Assembly (NCBI RefSeq): GCF_007997385.1
Contig: NZ_VOSC01000012.1
Span: 434,001-498,000 of the forward strand
DNA length: 64,000 bases
Reading direction: 5' to 3'
DNA from: Seonamhaeicola algicola
Lineage (GTDB): Bacteria; Bacteroidota; Bacteroidia; Flavobacteriales; Flavobacteriaceae
Shown here: positions 27,863 to 36,706 of the stretch, piece after piece
Layout of the letters: every line of letters begins with the position of its first letter
Numbering within the stretch: the stretch's first letter is position 1
Notes under the pieces: model-generated
Databases searched by the model: none
Told to the model about the DNA's origin: nothing
What the model saw: only the letters and a program-made list of their open reading frames with translations
Position numbers and translations under genes: made by a program

Positions 27863-27988
27863 GCGTTAGCGATTGAACGGTCTGTTTGAGCTCCTCGCAG
27901 AGAGCGAGTAGTGAAAGCGCGACCTACTTTTTTACGTCTATTAGTTGAAATTTATGACTAATTGTTACTAAAAAAGTAGGTAACGCCC
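27863..27988 (-). repeat. dispersed hairpin-headed element, copy 2 (inverted)
   Basis: Read on the minus strand it begins GGGCGTTACCTACTTTTTTA, closes the hairpin with TAAAAAAGTAGGTCGCGCTTT, contains a second hairpin CTCGC..GCGAGGAG, and ends CAATCGCTAACGC. Head and tail match the copies at 1507-1660 and 35027-35122. The first stem is longer here. It separates hemE from the EI24 gene. Confidence 0.6.
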
Positions 27989-27996
27989 TAAAAATT

Positions 27997-29022
27997 TTAA
28001 GCTTTATAGTTTTTTACAGCATCTATAAATGCTTGTGCGTTTTCTAAAGGTATGTCTGGTAAAATACCATGACCTAAATTAACGATGTATTTATCTTTAC
28101 CAAATTGGTTAATCATATCGGTCACCATAGTTTTAATTTTTTCTGGTGAAGAATATAATCGTGTTGGGTCAAAATTACCTTGTAAAGTAATGTTATTGCC
28201 AGTTAAATAACGTGCGTTTCTTGGAGAGCAAGTCCAATCTACACCTAAAGCAGATGCGCCAGATTTTGCCATAACGTCTAACGCAAACCAGCAACCTTTA
28301 CCAAATGCAATTACAGGAGCATCGTCTTTTAAGGCATCTATGATTTGTTGAATGTATTGCCATGAAAATTCTTGATAATCATCTGGAGCTAACATTCCGC
28401 CCCAAGAATCAAACACTTGCACAGCGTTACAACCTGCTTTTACTTTTTCTTTTAAGTAAGCAATGGTTGTATCGGTTATTTTTTGAAGCATTTGGTGTGC
28501 TGCAACTGGATTTGTAAAACAGAATTTTTTGGCTTTGTCAAAGTTTTTGCTGCCTTGTCCTTGTACGCAGTAGCATAAAATTGTCCATGGTGAACCTGCA
28601 AAACCTATTAACGGAATTTCGTCATTAAGTTTTTCTTTGGTTGCTTTTATGGCTTGGTATACGTAGTCTAATGCTTCTGTAACGTCTGGTACAATTACAT
28701 TGTCTACATCTTGTTGTGTACGTATTGGATTTGGTAAATAGGGACCAAAATTAGGTTTCATTTGTACCTCAATATTCATGGCTTGCGGAATTACCAAAAT
28801 ATCGCTAAACAAAATAGCTGCATCCATACCGTAACGGCGAATAGGTTGTACGGTAATTTCGCTTGCTAATTCTGGCGTTTGGCAACGTGTAAAGAAATCG
28901 TATTTGGCTTTAATTTCCATAAATTCAGGAAGGTAACGACCTGCTTGACGCATCATCCATACTGGTGGACGTTCTACGGTTTCTCCTTTTAATGCTCTTA
29001 AAAATAAATCGTTTTTTATCAT
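27997..29022 (-). CDS. hemE: uroporphyrinogen decarboxylase
   Basis: 341-aa enzyme decarboxylating the four acetate side chains of uroporphyrinogen III to give coproporphyrinogen III. The N-terminal signature [15 protein letters not shown] with catalytic Arg residues is intact, as are [35 protein letters not shown] and the C-terminal [11 protein letters not shown]. The length is normal. It follows the hemC-hemD fusion after 67 bp, which holds short direct and inverted repeats rather than a promoter box. Confidence 0.97.
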   Translation of the reverse strand: MIKNDLFLRALKGETVERPPVWMMRQAGRYLPEFMEIKAKYDFFTRCQTPELASEITVQPIRRYGMDAAILFSDILVIPQAMNIEVQMKPNFGPYLPNPIRTQQDVDNVIVPDVTEALDYVYQAIKATKEKLNDEIPLIGFAGSPWTILCYCVQGQGSKNFDKAKKFCFTNPVAAHQMLQKITDTTIAYLKEKVKAGCNAVQVFDSWGGMLAPDDYQEFSWQYIQQIIDALKDDAPVIAFGKGCWFALDVMAKSGASALGVDWTCSPRNARYLTGNNITLQGNFDPTRLYSSPEKIKTMVTDMINQFGKDKYIVNLGHGILPDIPLENAQAFIDAVKNYKA

Positions 29023-29025
29023 ATT

Positions 29026-29072
29026 GTTGTTGGTTGTTTGTTAATGGTTGTTTGTTAACAAGTAACCAACAA
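29026..29072. repeat. short direct and inverted repeats between hemE and hemC
   Basis: GGTTGTTTGTTAA occurs twice (29032-29044 and 29046-29058), and GTTGTTGGTT at 29026-29035 is the reverse complement of AACCAACAAC at 29063-29072. They could form a hairpin in the intercistronic mRNA. Confidence 0.5.
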
Positions 29073-29089
29073 CTAATAACAAGAAACAC

Positions 29090-30664
29090 TTATGTATAAT
29101 GTTCATTCACTAATTCAATAACGCTTTCAACGGTTGGTACTTTAGCTATTCTAATATCTGTAAAATGTTTTTTTGCTTCTTTTGCCGTGGTTTCACCAAT
29201 ACAAAATGCTATTACGTTGTTGCTGTTTTTTTGTTTGAAACTTTGTACTGTTGAAGGGCTGTAAAACATAACACCTTCTACGGTATCATCAAGTTGTGTT
29301 GCATCAAATTTGGTTTGATATGCTTCAACTTCATTTACTTTTATGTGATTGTTTTCTAGAATTGTTGGTAAATCATCTAACCTTAAATTACTGCAAAAGT
29401 ATGTAACTTCGGTGCCTTCAATATATTCCACTAAATAATTAGCCAAAGCTTTGGCGTTTTTTTCAATGTGCTTTACGGTTCCAATTTTATTTTCAATTAA
29501 ACGTTTTGTACGGCGACCAACACAGTATATGTTTTTAAACTGTAATTCTTCTTTTGAAAAATTGGTTAATAATGCATCAACGGCATTTTTACTGGTAATA
29601 ATTACGTTGTCTATGCTGTTTTTTACTACGTGCTTTGGTATGCGGTTGGGGTTGGTTTTTATAAAATCTGAACTTTCTACTTTTATTTTATCATTTAGTA
29701 ATAAGCGTTGATCTTCGGTTAATGTTTTTGTGGAATATACGTTGGTTTTCTTGCCTTCGTTTTTAATATCATCCATTAAACGTTTGCCACCGCGCTCAAT
29801 AATGTAACTTGATGCGTAGGTTGCAATTTTATCATGATTGCCAAGTTTTTCAACACGCTTTACTTCAATTTTTTTGCTTCCGTCTTTACTTAAAAGTATG
29901 CCTTTAAAGTTTACTTCGTCATCTTTAATTCTTGCCAAAGCGCCTATAGGAGCCGTACAACCGCCTTCAAGTTTATTTAAAAATTCGCGTTCAATAGTGG
30001 TACAAATTTCAGTTTCTTCGTGGTTTAATTGTTGGCAAGCTTCAATGGCAAAAGTGTTTTCTTTTAAAGCAGCAATCATTATAGCGCCTTGTGCAGGTGC
30101 AGGAATCATCCAATCTAAATTAATAGATTCTGTGGGTCTTAAACCTATTCTGCCAATACCAGCGGCGGCAAAAATGGCGCCGTTCCAGTTGTTGTTTTTT
30201 AATTTTTCTAAACGTGAATTTACATTGCCTCTTAAATCTACCACTGTGTGTGTTGGGTAGCGGTTTAACCATTGTGCACGCCTGCGTAAACTACCTGTAG
30301 CAATGGTGGCTGTTGGAGCGCTTAAAAATTCTTCATTGTTTTTAAAAACAAGTGTGTCATTAACGTTACCGCGTTTTAAAACAGCAACTTGCGTAATGCT
30401 TTTTGGTAAAATTGTTGGTACATCTTTTAATGAATGTACAGCAATATCAATATCGTTATTTATTAAGGCAATGTCTAAGGTTTTAGTAAAAATACCTGTA
30501 ATACCAAGCTCATAAAGTGGTTTGTCTAGTACTATATCTCCGGTAGATTTTACTGGAACTAATGTTGTTTTATACCCTAAATTTTCAAGTTGTTGTTGTA
30601 CGGTTTTGGCTTGCCATAACGCTAATTCGCTATCGCGTGTGCCAATTTTTATGGTTTTAAACAT
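29090..30664 (-). CDS. hemC: hydroxymethylbilane synthase / uroporphyrinogen-III synthase fusion
   Basis: 524-aa fusion covering two consecutive heme steps. Residues 1-305 are HemC: GTRDSELALWQAK, VHSLKDVPT, GSLRRRAQWLNRYP and the dipyrromethane cofactor Cys236 in KLEGGCTAPIGAL. Residues about 310-524 resemble HemD: NVIITSKNAVDALLTNF, IYCVGRRTKRLIE, VEAYQTKF, GVMFYSPSTVQSF and AFCIGETTAKEAKKH. HemD is poorly conserved, so that half rests on fold-like motifs and position. There is no separate hemD here. The start overlaps hemA by 8 bp. Confidence 0.92.
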   Translation of the reverse strand: MFKTIKIGTRDSELALWQAKTVQQQLENLGYKTTLVPVKSTGDIVLDKPLYELGITGIFTKTLDIALINNDIDIAVHSLKDVPTILPKSITQVAVLKRGNVNDTLVFKNNEEFLSAPTATIATGSLRRRAQWLNRYPTHTVVDLRGNVNSRLEKLKNNNWNGAIFAAAGIGRIGLRPTESINLDWMIPAPAQGAIMIAALKENTFAIEACQQLNHEETEICTTIEREFLNKLEGGCTAPIGALARIKDDEVNFKGILLSKDGSKKIEVKRVEKLGNHDKIATYASSYIIERGGKRLMDDIKNEGKKTNVYSTKTLTEDQRLLLNDKIKVESSDFIKTNPNRIPKHVVKNSIDNVIITSKNAVDALLTNFSKEELQFKNIYCVGRRTKRLIENKIGTVKHIEKNAKALANYLVEYIEGTEVTYFCSNLRLDDLPTILENNHIKVNEVEAYQTKFDATQLDDTVEGVMFYSPSTVQSFKQKNSNNVIAFCIGETTAKEAKKHFTDIRIAKVPTVESVIELVNEHYT

Positions 30665-31919
30665 TTTGAGATTGTTCTTCTAGCTGAAACACTTTTTTAA
30701 TAAGCTCTAAACTATCATCGGTTGCGTTGCTATCGTCTTTTAAATGATGCGCAAAATGATTGGTTATTTTTTGAATAATATTTTTGCTAATTAAAGCGGC
30801 TTGTTCTTCGTTAAAGTCTGATAATTTTTTGCGTTGGGTATCAAGTTCAGCAGTTGCAAAATCTGCTAATTTTAATTTTAACGCTTTTATTGTAGGTGCA
30901 AACTTGCGCGTTTCTAACCAACTGTTAAACTCTGTATTAACTTGGCTAATTATGGCTTCGGCATGCGGTATGTGTGCTTTACGTTTTTCTAAGGTTTCAT
31001 CGGTCATTTGTGATAAGTAATCTAAATGTACCAATGTAACATTGTCTAAATCGTTTACGTTTTCGTTTACGTTTTTCGGAATAGATAAATCTAAAATAAG
31101 TAATGGTTTTTCAGACTGAATAATATGCTTATCAATAGTTGGCCTGTGAGCTCCTGTAGCAACAATTAAAATATCAGAATTTGATATTTCTTCCTGTAAA
31201 TTAGCATAATCTTTAACAATTAAATTGAACTTTCCAGCAATTTTTTCGGCTTTATCTTTAGTTCTGTTAATTAGTGTTATATGCTCATTTTTGGTGTGCT
31301 TAACTAAGTTTTCGCAAGTGTTTCGGCCAATTTTACCCGTACCAAAAAGAAGTATGTTTTTAGTTGAAACGTTTTCAATATTTTTTAAAATATATTGAAC
31401 TGATGCAAACGATACTGATGTAGCGCCCGATGAAATTTCAGTTTCAGTTTTAATGCGTTTGCTTGCTTGTATTACAGCGTTTACCAAACGCTCTAAAAAC
31501 GGATTTAAAAGTGCATTATTTTTTGATAAAATGGCGCTAGATTTTAACTGACTTATAATTTCAAAATCACCTAAAATTTGGCTATCTAAACCAGAGCCTA
31601 CCCTAAACATATGGCTTATGGCTTCTTTATTTTTATATACGTATGCTACTTTTTGAAATTCATCAACAGTGCCTTCAGTATTATCACAAAGTAGTTTTAT
31701 GAGCTGAAAAGGGTGTTCGGCAAAACCATAAATTTCGGTACGGTTACAGGTTGATGTTACTACCAAACTTTCAATTTGATTATCTTTAGCTTGTTGTAGT
31801 AAATTAAGCCTAGAATCGTCACTTAAACTAAAATGACCACGTATAACGGCATCGGCTTTTTTGTAACTTAAACCAATGGCATAAAAGTTTTTACTTTTTG
31901 ATATGTTATACTTTTGCAT
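30657..31919 (-). CDS. hemA: glutamyl-tRNA reductase
   Basis: 420-aa first enzyme of the C5 heme route, reducing glutamyl-tRNA(Glu) to glutamate-1-semialdehyde with NADPH. Catalytic Cys58 lies in VVTSTCNRTEIYGF; FRVGSGLDSQILGDFEIISQ and the NADPH fold LLFGTGKIGRNTCENL are intact, and the C-terminal dimerisation helix is present. It is first gene of the minus-strand heme operon with a promoter box 22 bp upstream. hemL, needed next, is outside the window. Confidence 0.97.
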   Translation of the reverse strand: MQKYNISKSKNFYAIGLSYKKADAVIRGHFSLSDDSRLNLLQQAKDNQIESLVVTSTCNRTEIYGFAEHPFQLIKLLCDNTEGTVDEFQKVAYVYKNKEAISHMFRVGSGLDSQILGDFEIISQLKSSAILSKNNALLNPFLERLVNAVIQASKRIKTETEISSGATSVSFASVQYILKNIENVSTKNILLFGTGKIGRNTCENLVKHTKNEHITLINRTKDKAEKIAGKFNLIVKDYANLQEEISNSDILIVATGAHRPTIDKHIIQSEKPLLILDLSIPKNVNENVNDLDNVTLVHLDYLSQMTDETLEKRKAHIPHAEAIISQVNTEFNSWLETRKFAPTIKALKLKLADFATAELDTQRKKLSDFNEEQAALISKNIIQKITNHFAHHLKDDSNATDDSLELIKKVFQLEEQSQNV

Positions 31920-31941
31920 TTTATTACCTAACTGTGGGGAG

Positions 31942-31949
31942 CAAAAATA
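31942..31949 (-). promoter_or_regulatory. minus-7 promoter box of the hemA operon
   Basis: TATTTTTG on the minus strand matches TAnnTTTG, 22 bp before the hemA ATG. Confidence 0.6.
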
Positions 31950-32110
31950 AAAGCATCGCTCAAAAAAAAATAACGCTCAAAGAACTTTTAGTATCGTTAT
32001 AAGTTTTTTAAAGCTATTTTGAGGCAAAATATGATAAATGTCATATTTTTGAGGTAAAATGGCAGGTTTAAAAGCGTTTAATGTAGAATGGATCTAAATA
32101 ATATTGTGTT

Positions 32111-33007
32111 ATGAATAATCAAATAGATGAAAAAAATATCGCTGCAGGTACTTTTAATGAAACATGTGTAGATGATGGAGTTTTGGTTTTAACCTATAAA
32201 AATGAAACCAACGCCATGCAAAATGTTGCAAAAGAAATAGATAGCAGTTACATACAGTTTCACTTTTGCATTAAGGGTGCTACTAAGTTTGTTTTTAATC
32301 AGGGTAGATATGTTTTAGATATTCATGAAGAAAACTCATTATTACTTTACAATCCGCAACGCGAATTACCTATAGACTTGCAGGTTGAACCAAATTCATG
32401 GATAGTTTCAATACTTATATCAATAAAAAAATTTCACGGCTTGTTTTCTCAAGAGGCCGATTATATTTCATTTTTAAATGAAGAAAATAGAGATAAAAAG
32501 TACTATAAAGATGGTGTAATTTCACCATCAATGGCCATAGTTTTAAACCAACTAATTAACTACAGTTTAAACAGCTCTATTAAGCATATTTATTTTAAAG
32601 GTAAAGCTTATGAACTTTTAAGTTTATATTTTAATAGAAGTGAAGATGCTAATATTGAGCAGTGCCCATTTTTAATTGATGAAGCCAATGTTGTAAAAAT
32701 TAGAAAGGCAAAAGATATTATAGTATCTCGTATGGCAGAGCCACCAAGTTTACAAGAATTGGCCGATGAAATAGGCTTGAATATTAAAAAACTTAAAGAA
32801 GGTTTTAAGCAAATTTATGGCGATTCTGTTTTTAGTTTTCTATTTGATTATAAAATGGAATTTGCTAGAAAACTCTTAGAATCTGGTGAAAACAACGTAA
32901 ACGAAGTTGGGTTAAAAGTAGGGTATAGTACTTCAAGCCATTTTATTGCTGCTTTTAAAAAGAAATACGGCACTACACCCAAAAAATACATTATGTCTTT
33001 ATCATAA
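32111..33007 (+). CDS. AraC family transcriptional regulator next to heme genes
   Basis: 298-aa regulator. The N-terminal 180 residues are a sensing domain without strong cupin motifs (SYIQFHFCIKGATKFVFNQG). The C-terminal AraC DNA-binding domain (about 195-298) has two helix-turn-helix units: SLQELADEIGLNIKKLKEGF and VNEVGLKVGYSTSSHFIAAF, closing with KKYGTTPKKY. It is divergent from hemA (191 bp between) and upstream of hemH, so control of heme genes is a reasonable inference. The inducer is unknown. Confidence 0.85.
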   Translation: MNNQIDEKNIAAGTFNETCVDDGVLVLTYKNETNAMQNVAKEIDSSYIQFHFCIKGATKFVFNQGRYVLDIHEENSLLLYNPQRELPIDLQVEPNSWIVSILISIKKFHGLFSQEADYISFLNEENRDKKYYKDGVISPSMAIVLNQLINYSLNSSIKHIYFKGKAYELLSLYFNRSEDANIEQCPFLIDEANVVKIRKAKDIIVSRMAEPPSLQELADEIGLNIKKLKEGFKQIYGDSVFSFLFDYKMEFARKLLESGENNVNEVGLKVGYSTSSHFIAAFKKKYGTTPKKYIMSLS

Positions 33008-33223
33008 AAAGTGTAATAAATTATATGTTATTTGCTTGATATTTAGTGTTTTTGTTGGTTCATTGCAATTAAAACTTTAATCGGTTTTTTAAATTCTGCT
33101 TTATAGTAGCATGTATTTAAACGTTAAAAAGTTACAATTTGTAAGCTATTTTAGTGTTAGCTTTAATATTTTTTTAAATTGAAGTTAATTTGCAATAAAT
33201 TTAAATACAAAACCCCAAGTATT

Positions 33224-33385
33224 ATGAAGTTTTTATCACCTGAAATTGAAGCGTTATACAAATATCATAACAAAAGTACGCAAACAAAATCATTAGCTAG
33301 ACAAAGCACATCTTGTGGTATTTTTCAAGATTGTGATTACAGTGAAAATAGACCCAGCGTTTATTACCATAATAAACAGAAATAA
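33224..33385 (+). CDS. small 53-aa protein upstream of hemH
   Basis: Small protein starting at ATG 33224 (MKFLSPEIEALYKYHNKSTQ) and rich in Ser, Tyr and Asn, with two Cys in SCGIFQDCDYSENRPSVYY. A longer frame from 33179 adds a basic extension that looks non-coding. It sits between the AraC regulator and hemH, all on the plus strand, 61 bp before hemH. I know no family; the Cys pair and position make a heme- or metal-related role conceivable but unproven. Confidence 0.55.
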   Translation: MKFLSPEIEALYKYHNKSTQTKSLARQSTSCGIFQDCDYSENRPSVYYHNKQK

Positions 33386-33446
33386 ATCATAGTTTAAATT
33401 TATAATACAAAGTGCATTTTTATAATTTGTGTTGTATTTTTACAAC

Positions 33447-34466
33447 ATGAAAAAAGGTGTTTTACTTGTAAACTTAGGCTCACCAGATAGCCCTGAACCT
33501 AAAGATGTAAAAAAATATTTAGGTGAATTTTTAATGGATGAGCGCGTTATTGATATTCCCTATGTTGCTAGAGCGCTTCTTGTAAGAGGCATAATTTTAA
33601 AAACACGCCCAAAAGCATCGGCTGCAGCTTACAAAAAAATTTGGTGGGATGAAGGTTCGCCACTCATTGTAATTTCTGAAAGACTTCAAAATAAAATTCA
33701 AAAGCAAGTTGATGTACCTGTAGCCTTAGCTATGCGCTACGGCAGCATGACTATTGAAAAAGGCTTACAAGAGCTAGTTGATAAAGGCGTTGATGAGGTT
33801 TTGTTATTCCCATTATATCCGCAATTTGCCATGGCTACAACTGAAACTATTTTAGTAAAGGCCGAGGCGCTTAGAGATATGCATTTTCCAAATTTAAAAA
33901 TAGAATCGGTTCCTGCATTTTATAACAAAACAGATTATATTGAAGTGTTAGCAAACTCAATAAGCAATCACTTAAAAAATAAGCCATATGAACATTTGCT
34001 GTTTTCATATCATGGTGTGCCAGAGCGCCACATACGAAAAAGTGATATAACAAAATCACATTGTAAAATAGATGGTAGTTGTTGTGCAACACCAAGTAAA
34101 GCCCATGAGTTTTGTTACCGCCACCAATGCTTAGAAGTAACCCGTTTGGTAGCCGAAAAATTACAGTTAAAAAACGGCATGTATTCAACATCGTTTCAAT
34201 CGCGTTTAGGGTTCGATCCTTGGTTGCAACCATATACAGATAGAACTATTGAGCGTTTAGGAAAACAAGGCATAAAAAATATGGCCATTGTAACGCCAGC
34301 ATTTGTGAGCGATTGTTTAGAAACACTTGAAGAAATAGCCATGGAAGGCGAAGAAATTTTTCATGAAGTAGGAGGCAATCAATTTACAACCATTCCCTGT
34401 TTAAATGACAATGATGCTTTTGTTAATTTACTATCTAAATGGATAACAAATTGGTATAAAAATTAA
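33447..34466 (+). CDS. hemH: ferrochelatase
   Basis: 339-aa enzyme inserting Fe2+ into protoporphyrin IX. Hallmarks are the N-terminal KKGVLLVNLGSPDSPEPKDV, catalytic His189 in LFSYHGVPERH, the segment FCYRHQCLEVTRLVAEKL and the C-terminal PAFVSDCLETLEEIAMEG with the conserved acidic residues. I start at ATG 33447; the ORF-opening codon at 33429 adds six unlikely residues. Cys residues in CKIDGSCCATPSKAHEFC are worth a check as possible cluster ligands. It overlaps hemJ by 1 bp (TAATG). Confidence 0.95.
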   Translation: MKKGVLLVNLGSPDSPEPKDVKKYLGEFLMDERVIDIPYVARALLVRGIILKTRPKASAAAYKKIWWDEGSPLIVISERLQNKIQKQVDVPVALAMRYGSMTIEKGLQELVDKGVDEVLLFPLYPQFAMATTETILVKAEALRDMHFPNLKIESVPAFYNKTDYIEVLANSISNHLKNKPYEHLLFSYHGVPERHIRKSDITKSHCKIDGSCCATPSKAHEFCYRHQCLEVTRLVAEKLQLKNGMYSTSFQSRLGFDPWLQPYTDRTIERLGKQGIKNMAIVTPAFVSDCLETLEEIAMEGEEIFHEVGGNQFTTIPCLNDNDAFVNLLSKWITNWYKN

Positions 34467-35020
34467 TGTTAATGGATTATTACAACTACATAAAATCCTT
34501 TCATCTTATATTTGTAATAACATGGTTTGCTGGCTTGTTTTACATACCAAGGCTATTTGTATATCAAATAGAAGCATACCACAAACCATCGCCCGAAAAA
34601 GAAATATTAGGCAAACAATTAAAACTAATGGCCAAAAGGCTTTGGTACATAATAACGTGGCCATCGGCAATACTATGTACCATTTTTGCAGTATGGCTGC
34701 TTATAATAAATCCGGCATGGTTACAACAACCCTGGATGCATGTTAAATTAGCCTTTGTAATGCTGCTGTTTATATATCATGGTTTTACACATGCTTACTA
34801 TAAACAATTACAAAATGATATCGTAAAAAAAACATCAAGTTATATGCGCATCTGGAATGAGGGCGCCACATTTATACTCTTTGCCGTCATATTTCTAGTT
34901 ATTTTAAAAAGCAGCATAAATTGGGTTTGGGGCATAGTAGGCATGTTAATTTTAGGCATTTTAATAATGCTAGGTTTTAAAATATACAAACGCATACGGC
35001 AAAAAAATCCCGAAGCTTAA
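34466..35020 (+). CDS. hemJ: protoporphyrinogen IX oxidase, HemJ type
   Basis: 184-aa membrane protein resembling the HemJ/UPF0093 family, which oxidises protoporphyrinogen IX to protoporphyrin IX. The conserved His13 is in KSFHLIFVITWFAGLFYIPRL, followed by EKEILGKQLKLMAKRLWYII and HVKLAFVMLLFIYHGFTHAY. Four transmembrane helices are evident. Its overlap with hemH supports this assignment over a generic CopD-like protein. With HemF and HemH it completes aerobic heme synthesis without HemG or HemY. An ATG at 34472 is an alternative start. Confidence 0.88.
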   Translation: MLMDYYNYIKSFHLIFVITWFAGLFYIPRLFVYQIEAYHKPSPEKEILGKQLKLMAKRLWYIITWPSAILCTIFAVWLLIINPAWLQQPWMHVKLAFVMLLFIYHGFTHAYYKQLQNDIVKKTSSYMRIWNEGATFILFAVIFLVILKSSINWVWGIVGMLILGILIMLGFKIYKRIRQKNPEA

Positions 35021-35026
35021 AAATTG

Positions 35027-35122
35027 GGGTGTTACCCTATTGGGTCGGGCTTTCGCTACTCAATCTTTTTCCTTTTTTTTAAAGTAAAAAGGATTTCAAA
35101 CAAATAGCTCAATCCCTAACAC
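35027..35122 (+). repeat. dispersed hairpin-headed element, copy 3 (short)
   Basis: Begins GGGTGTTACCC, loop TATT, then GGGTCGGGCTTTCGCTACTC and CAATCTTTTT. It ends CTCAATCCCTAACAC. This is the shortest copy of the element also at 1507-1660 and 27863-27988, in the gap between hemJ and the histidine kinase gene. Confidence 0.6.
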
Positions 35123-35209
35123 AAACAATATGCTGAGTTCCTTTTTTTAAATAAGTTTTAGCCTGTTTGGTGCGATAATTGCTATATTTATGCAACATCA
35201 AAAACTAAA

Positions 35210-36694
35210 ATGAACTTCAAAAAACTATCATTACGCACCCGTATATTTTTGGCAATGATACTGTTAGTGCTATTAGCATCTGTACTAATATCGGCAGTAG
35301 CAATTTATCAATATAAAGAGCAAAGTGAAGACTATCATAAAGGGCGTTTAGAGCGTAAAGAAAAAAACATACAAACCCATTTAAAACGTGTTTTAAACGG
35401 TCGTCAAAACACCTGGGAAATTAAAACTGAAAATATACCTTACATCTACAAATACGAAATTTATAACGTAGCCGATATTCACAAACTACAAATAAATTTA
35501 TACGATTTAGAGGGGAACTTACTCCTCTCATCAAAAGCAGGTTTACTACAAGATGCAGAAACAACGTGTATAGATGCCGAAATATTAAATGCCATTTTTA
35601 ACACCGTACAAATAAACAACGAGTCTCAAATAGCAGAACACAGGTATGTTAATAAACACAATGAAAACGGAGAAACATTTCAATCATCTTACACCTTTTT
35701 AACCGACAACCAATCTAAACCCATTGCTATTTTAAACCTGCCATATTTAGAAAACGACGATTTTTTAAATAAAGAGCTAGAAGAGTTTTTAAAGCGTTTA
35801 GCATTTGCCTTTGTAGTTATATTTTTAACAGCTATTGCTATTGCGTTTTTACTTTCAAAATTTATAACAAAATCATTAAAAGCTATTAGTGATAAAATTA
35901 TATCAACACGTTTAGAAAAACGCAACAAAAAAATTGAAATTGATGATACAAGTGATGAAATTTCAATATTAGTAAACTCATACAATAGTATGATTGATGA
36001 ACTTGAAGAAAGTGCTGTACAATTAGCCAAAAGTGAGCGTGAACAAGCCTGGAGAGAAATGGCAAAACAAGTGGCGCATGAAATTAAAAACCCATTAACA
36101 CCTATGCGTTTAACGGTGCAAAATTTTCAACGCAAGTTTGATCCAGAAGATGAAACCATTCATTTAAAAGTTGATGAATTTAGCAAAACACTCATTCAGC
36201 AAATAGATACCATGAGCTCAATAGCATCGGCATTTTCAAACTTTGCCAAAATGCCTGCGCAACAAAATGAAACACTTAACGTAGTTAAAATTATAAAGTT
36301 AGCCCTAGATATTTTTAATGAAGGTTACATTACTTTTTCATCAAATTCCGAAGAAATTATTGCTAAATTTGACAGAACACAGCTTATACGTGTAGTTACA
36401 AATTTGGTTAAAAATGGCATACAAGCCATTCCTGAAGGCAGAACACCAAAAATTGCAATAAATGTTTCTACAAATCAAAATAATATTGTTTTAACAATTG
36501 AAGACAACGGCACTGGTATTGCCGGAGAAAACATAGATAAAGTATTTGAACCCAAATTTACCACCAAAACTAGTGGTATGGGTCTTGGGTTGGCCATGGT
36601 AAAAAATATAGTAGAAAACTATAATGGCTCTATAACTTTTACTACTAAAAAAAATAAAGGAACTACGTTTAAAGTAACATTTCCTAAAACCTAA
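35210..36694 (+). CDS. sensor histidine kinase
   Basis: 494-aa membrane sensor kinase. TM1 is at about 12-33, a periplasmic sensing domain at 35-195, TM2 at about 196-218 and a HAMP-like linker to about 268. The HisKA motif AHEIKNPLTP carries phospho-acceptor His290, and the HATPase domain has LVKNGIQAIPEG (N box), IEDNGTGI (G1) and SGMGLGLAMVKNIVE (G2). The pattern resembles NtrY-type kinases. No response regulator is adjacent, so it is an orphan here. The enoyl-CoA hydratase gene follows after 12 bp. A near-consensus TATATTTA is at 35183. Confidence 0.9.
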   Translation: MNFKKLSLRTRIFLAMILLVLLASVLISAVAIYQYKEQSEDYHKGRLERKEKNIQTHLKRVLNGRQNTWEIKTENIPYIYKYEIYNVADIHKLQINLYDLEGNLLLSSKAGLLQDAETTCIDAEILNAIFNTVQINNESQIAEHRYVNKHNENGETFQSSYTFLTDNQSKPIAILNLPYLENDDFLNKELEEFLKRLAFAFVVIFLTAIAIAFLLSKFITKSLKAISDKIISTRLEKRNKKIEIDDTSDEISILVNSYNSMIDELEESAVQLAKSEREQAWREMAKQVAHEIKNPLTPMRLTVQNFQRKFDPEDETIHLKVDEFSKTLIQQIDTMSSIASAFSNFAKMPAQQNETLNVVKIIKLALDIFNEGYITFSSNSEEIIAKFDRTQLIRVVTNLVKNGIQAIPEGRTPKIAINVSTNQNNIVLTIEDNGTGIAGENIDKVFEPKFTTKTSGMGLGLAMVKNIVENYNGSITFTTKKNKGTTFKVTFPKT

Positions 36695-36706
36695 AAATAT
36701 TTAAAC

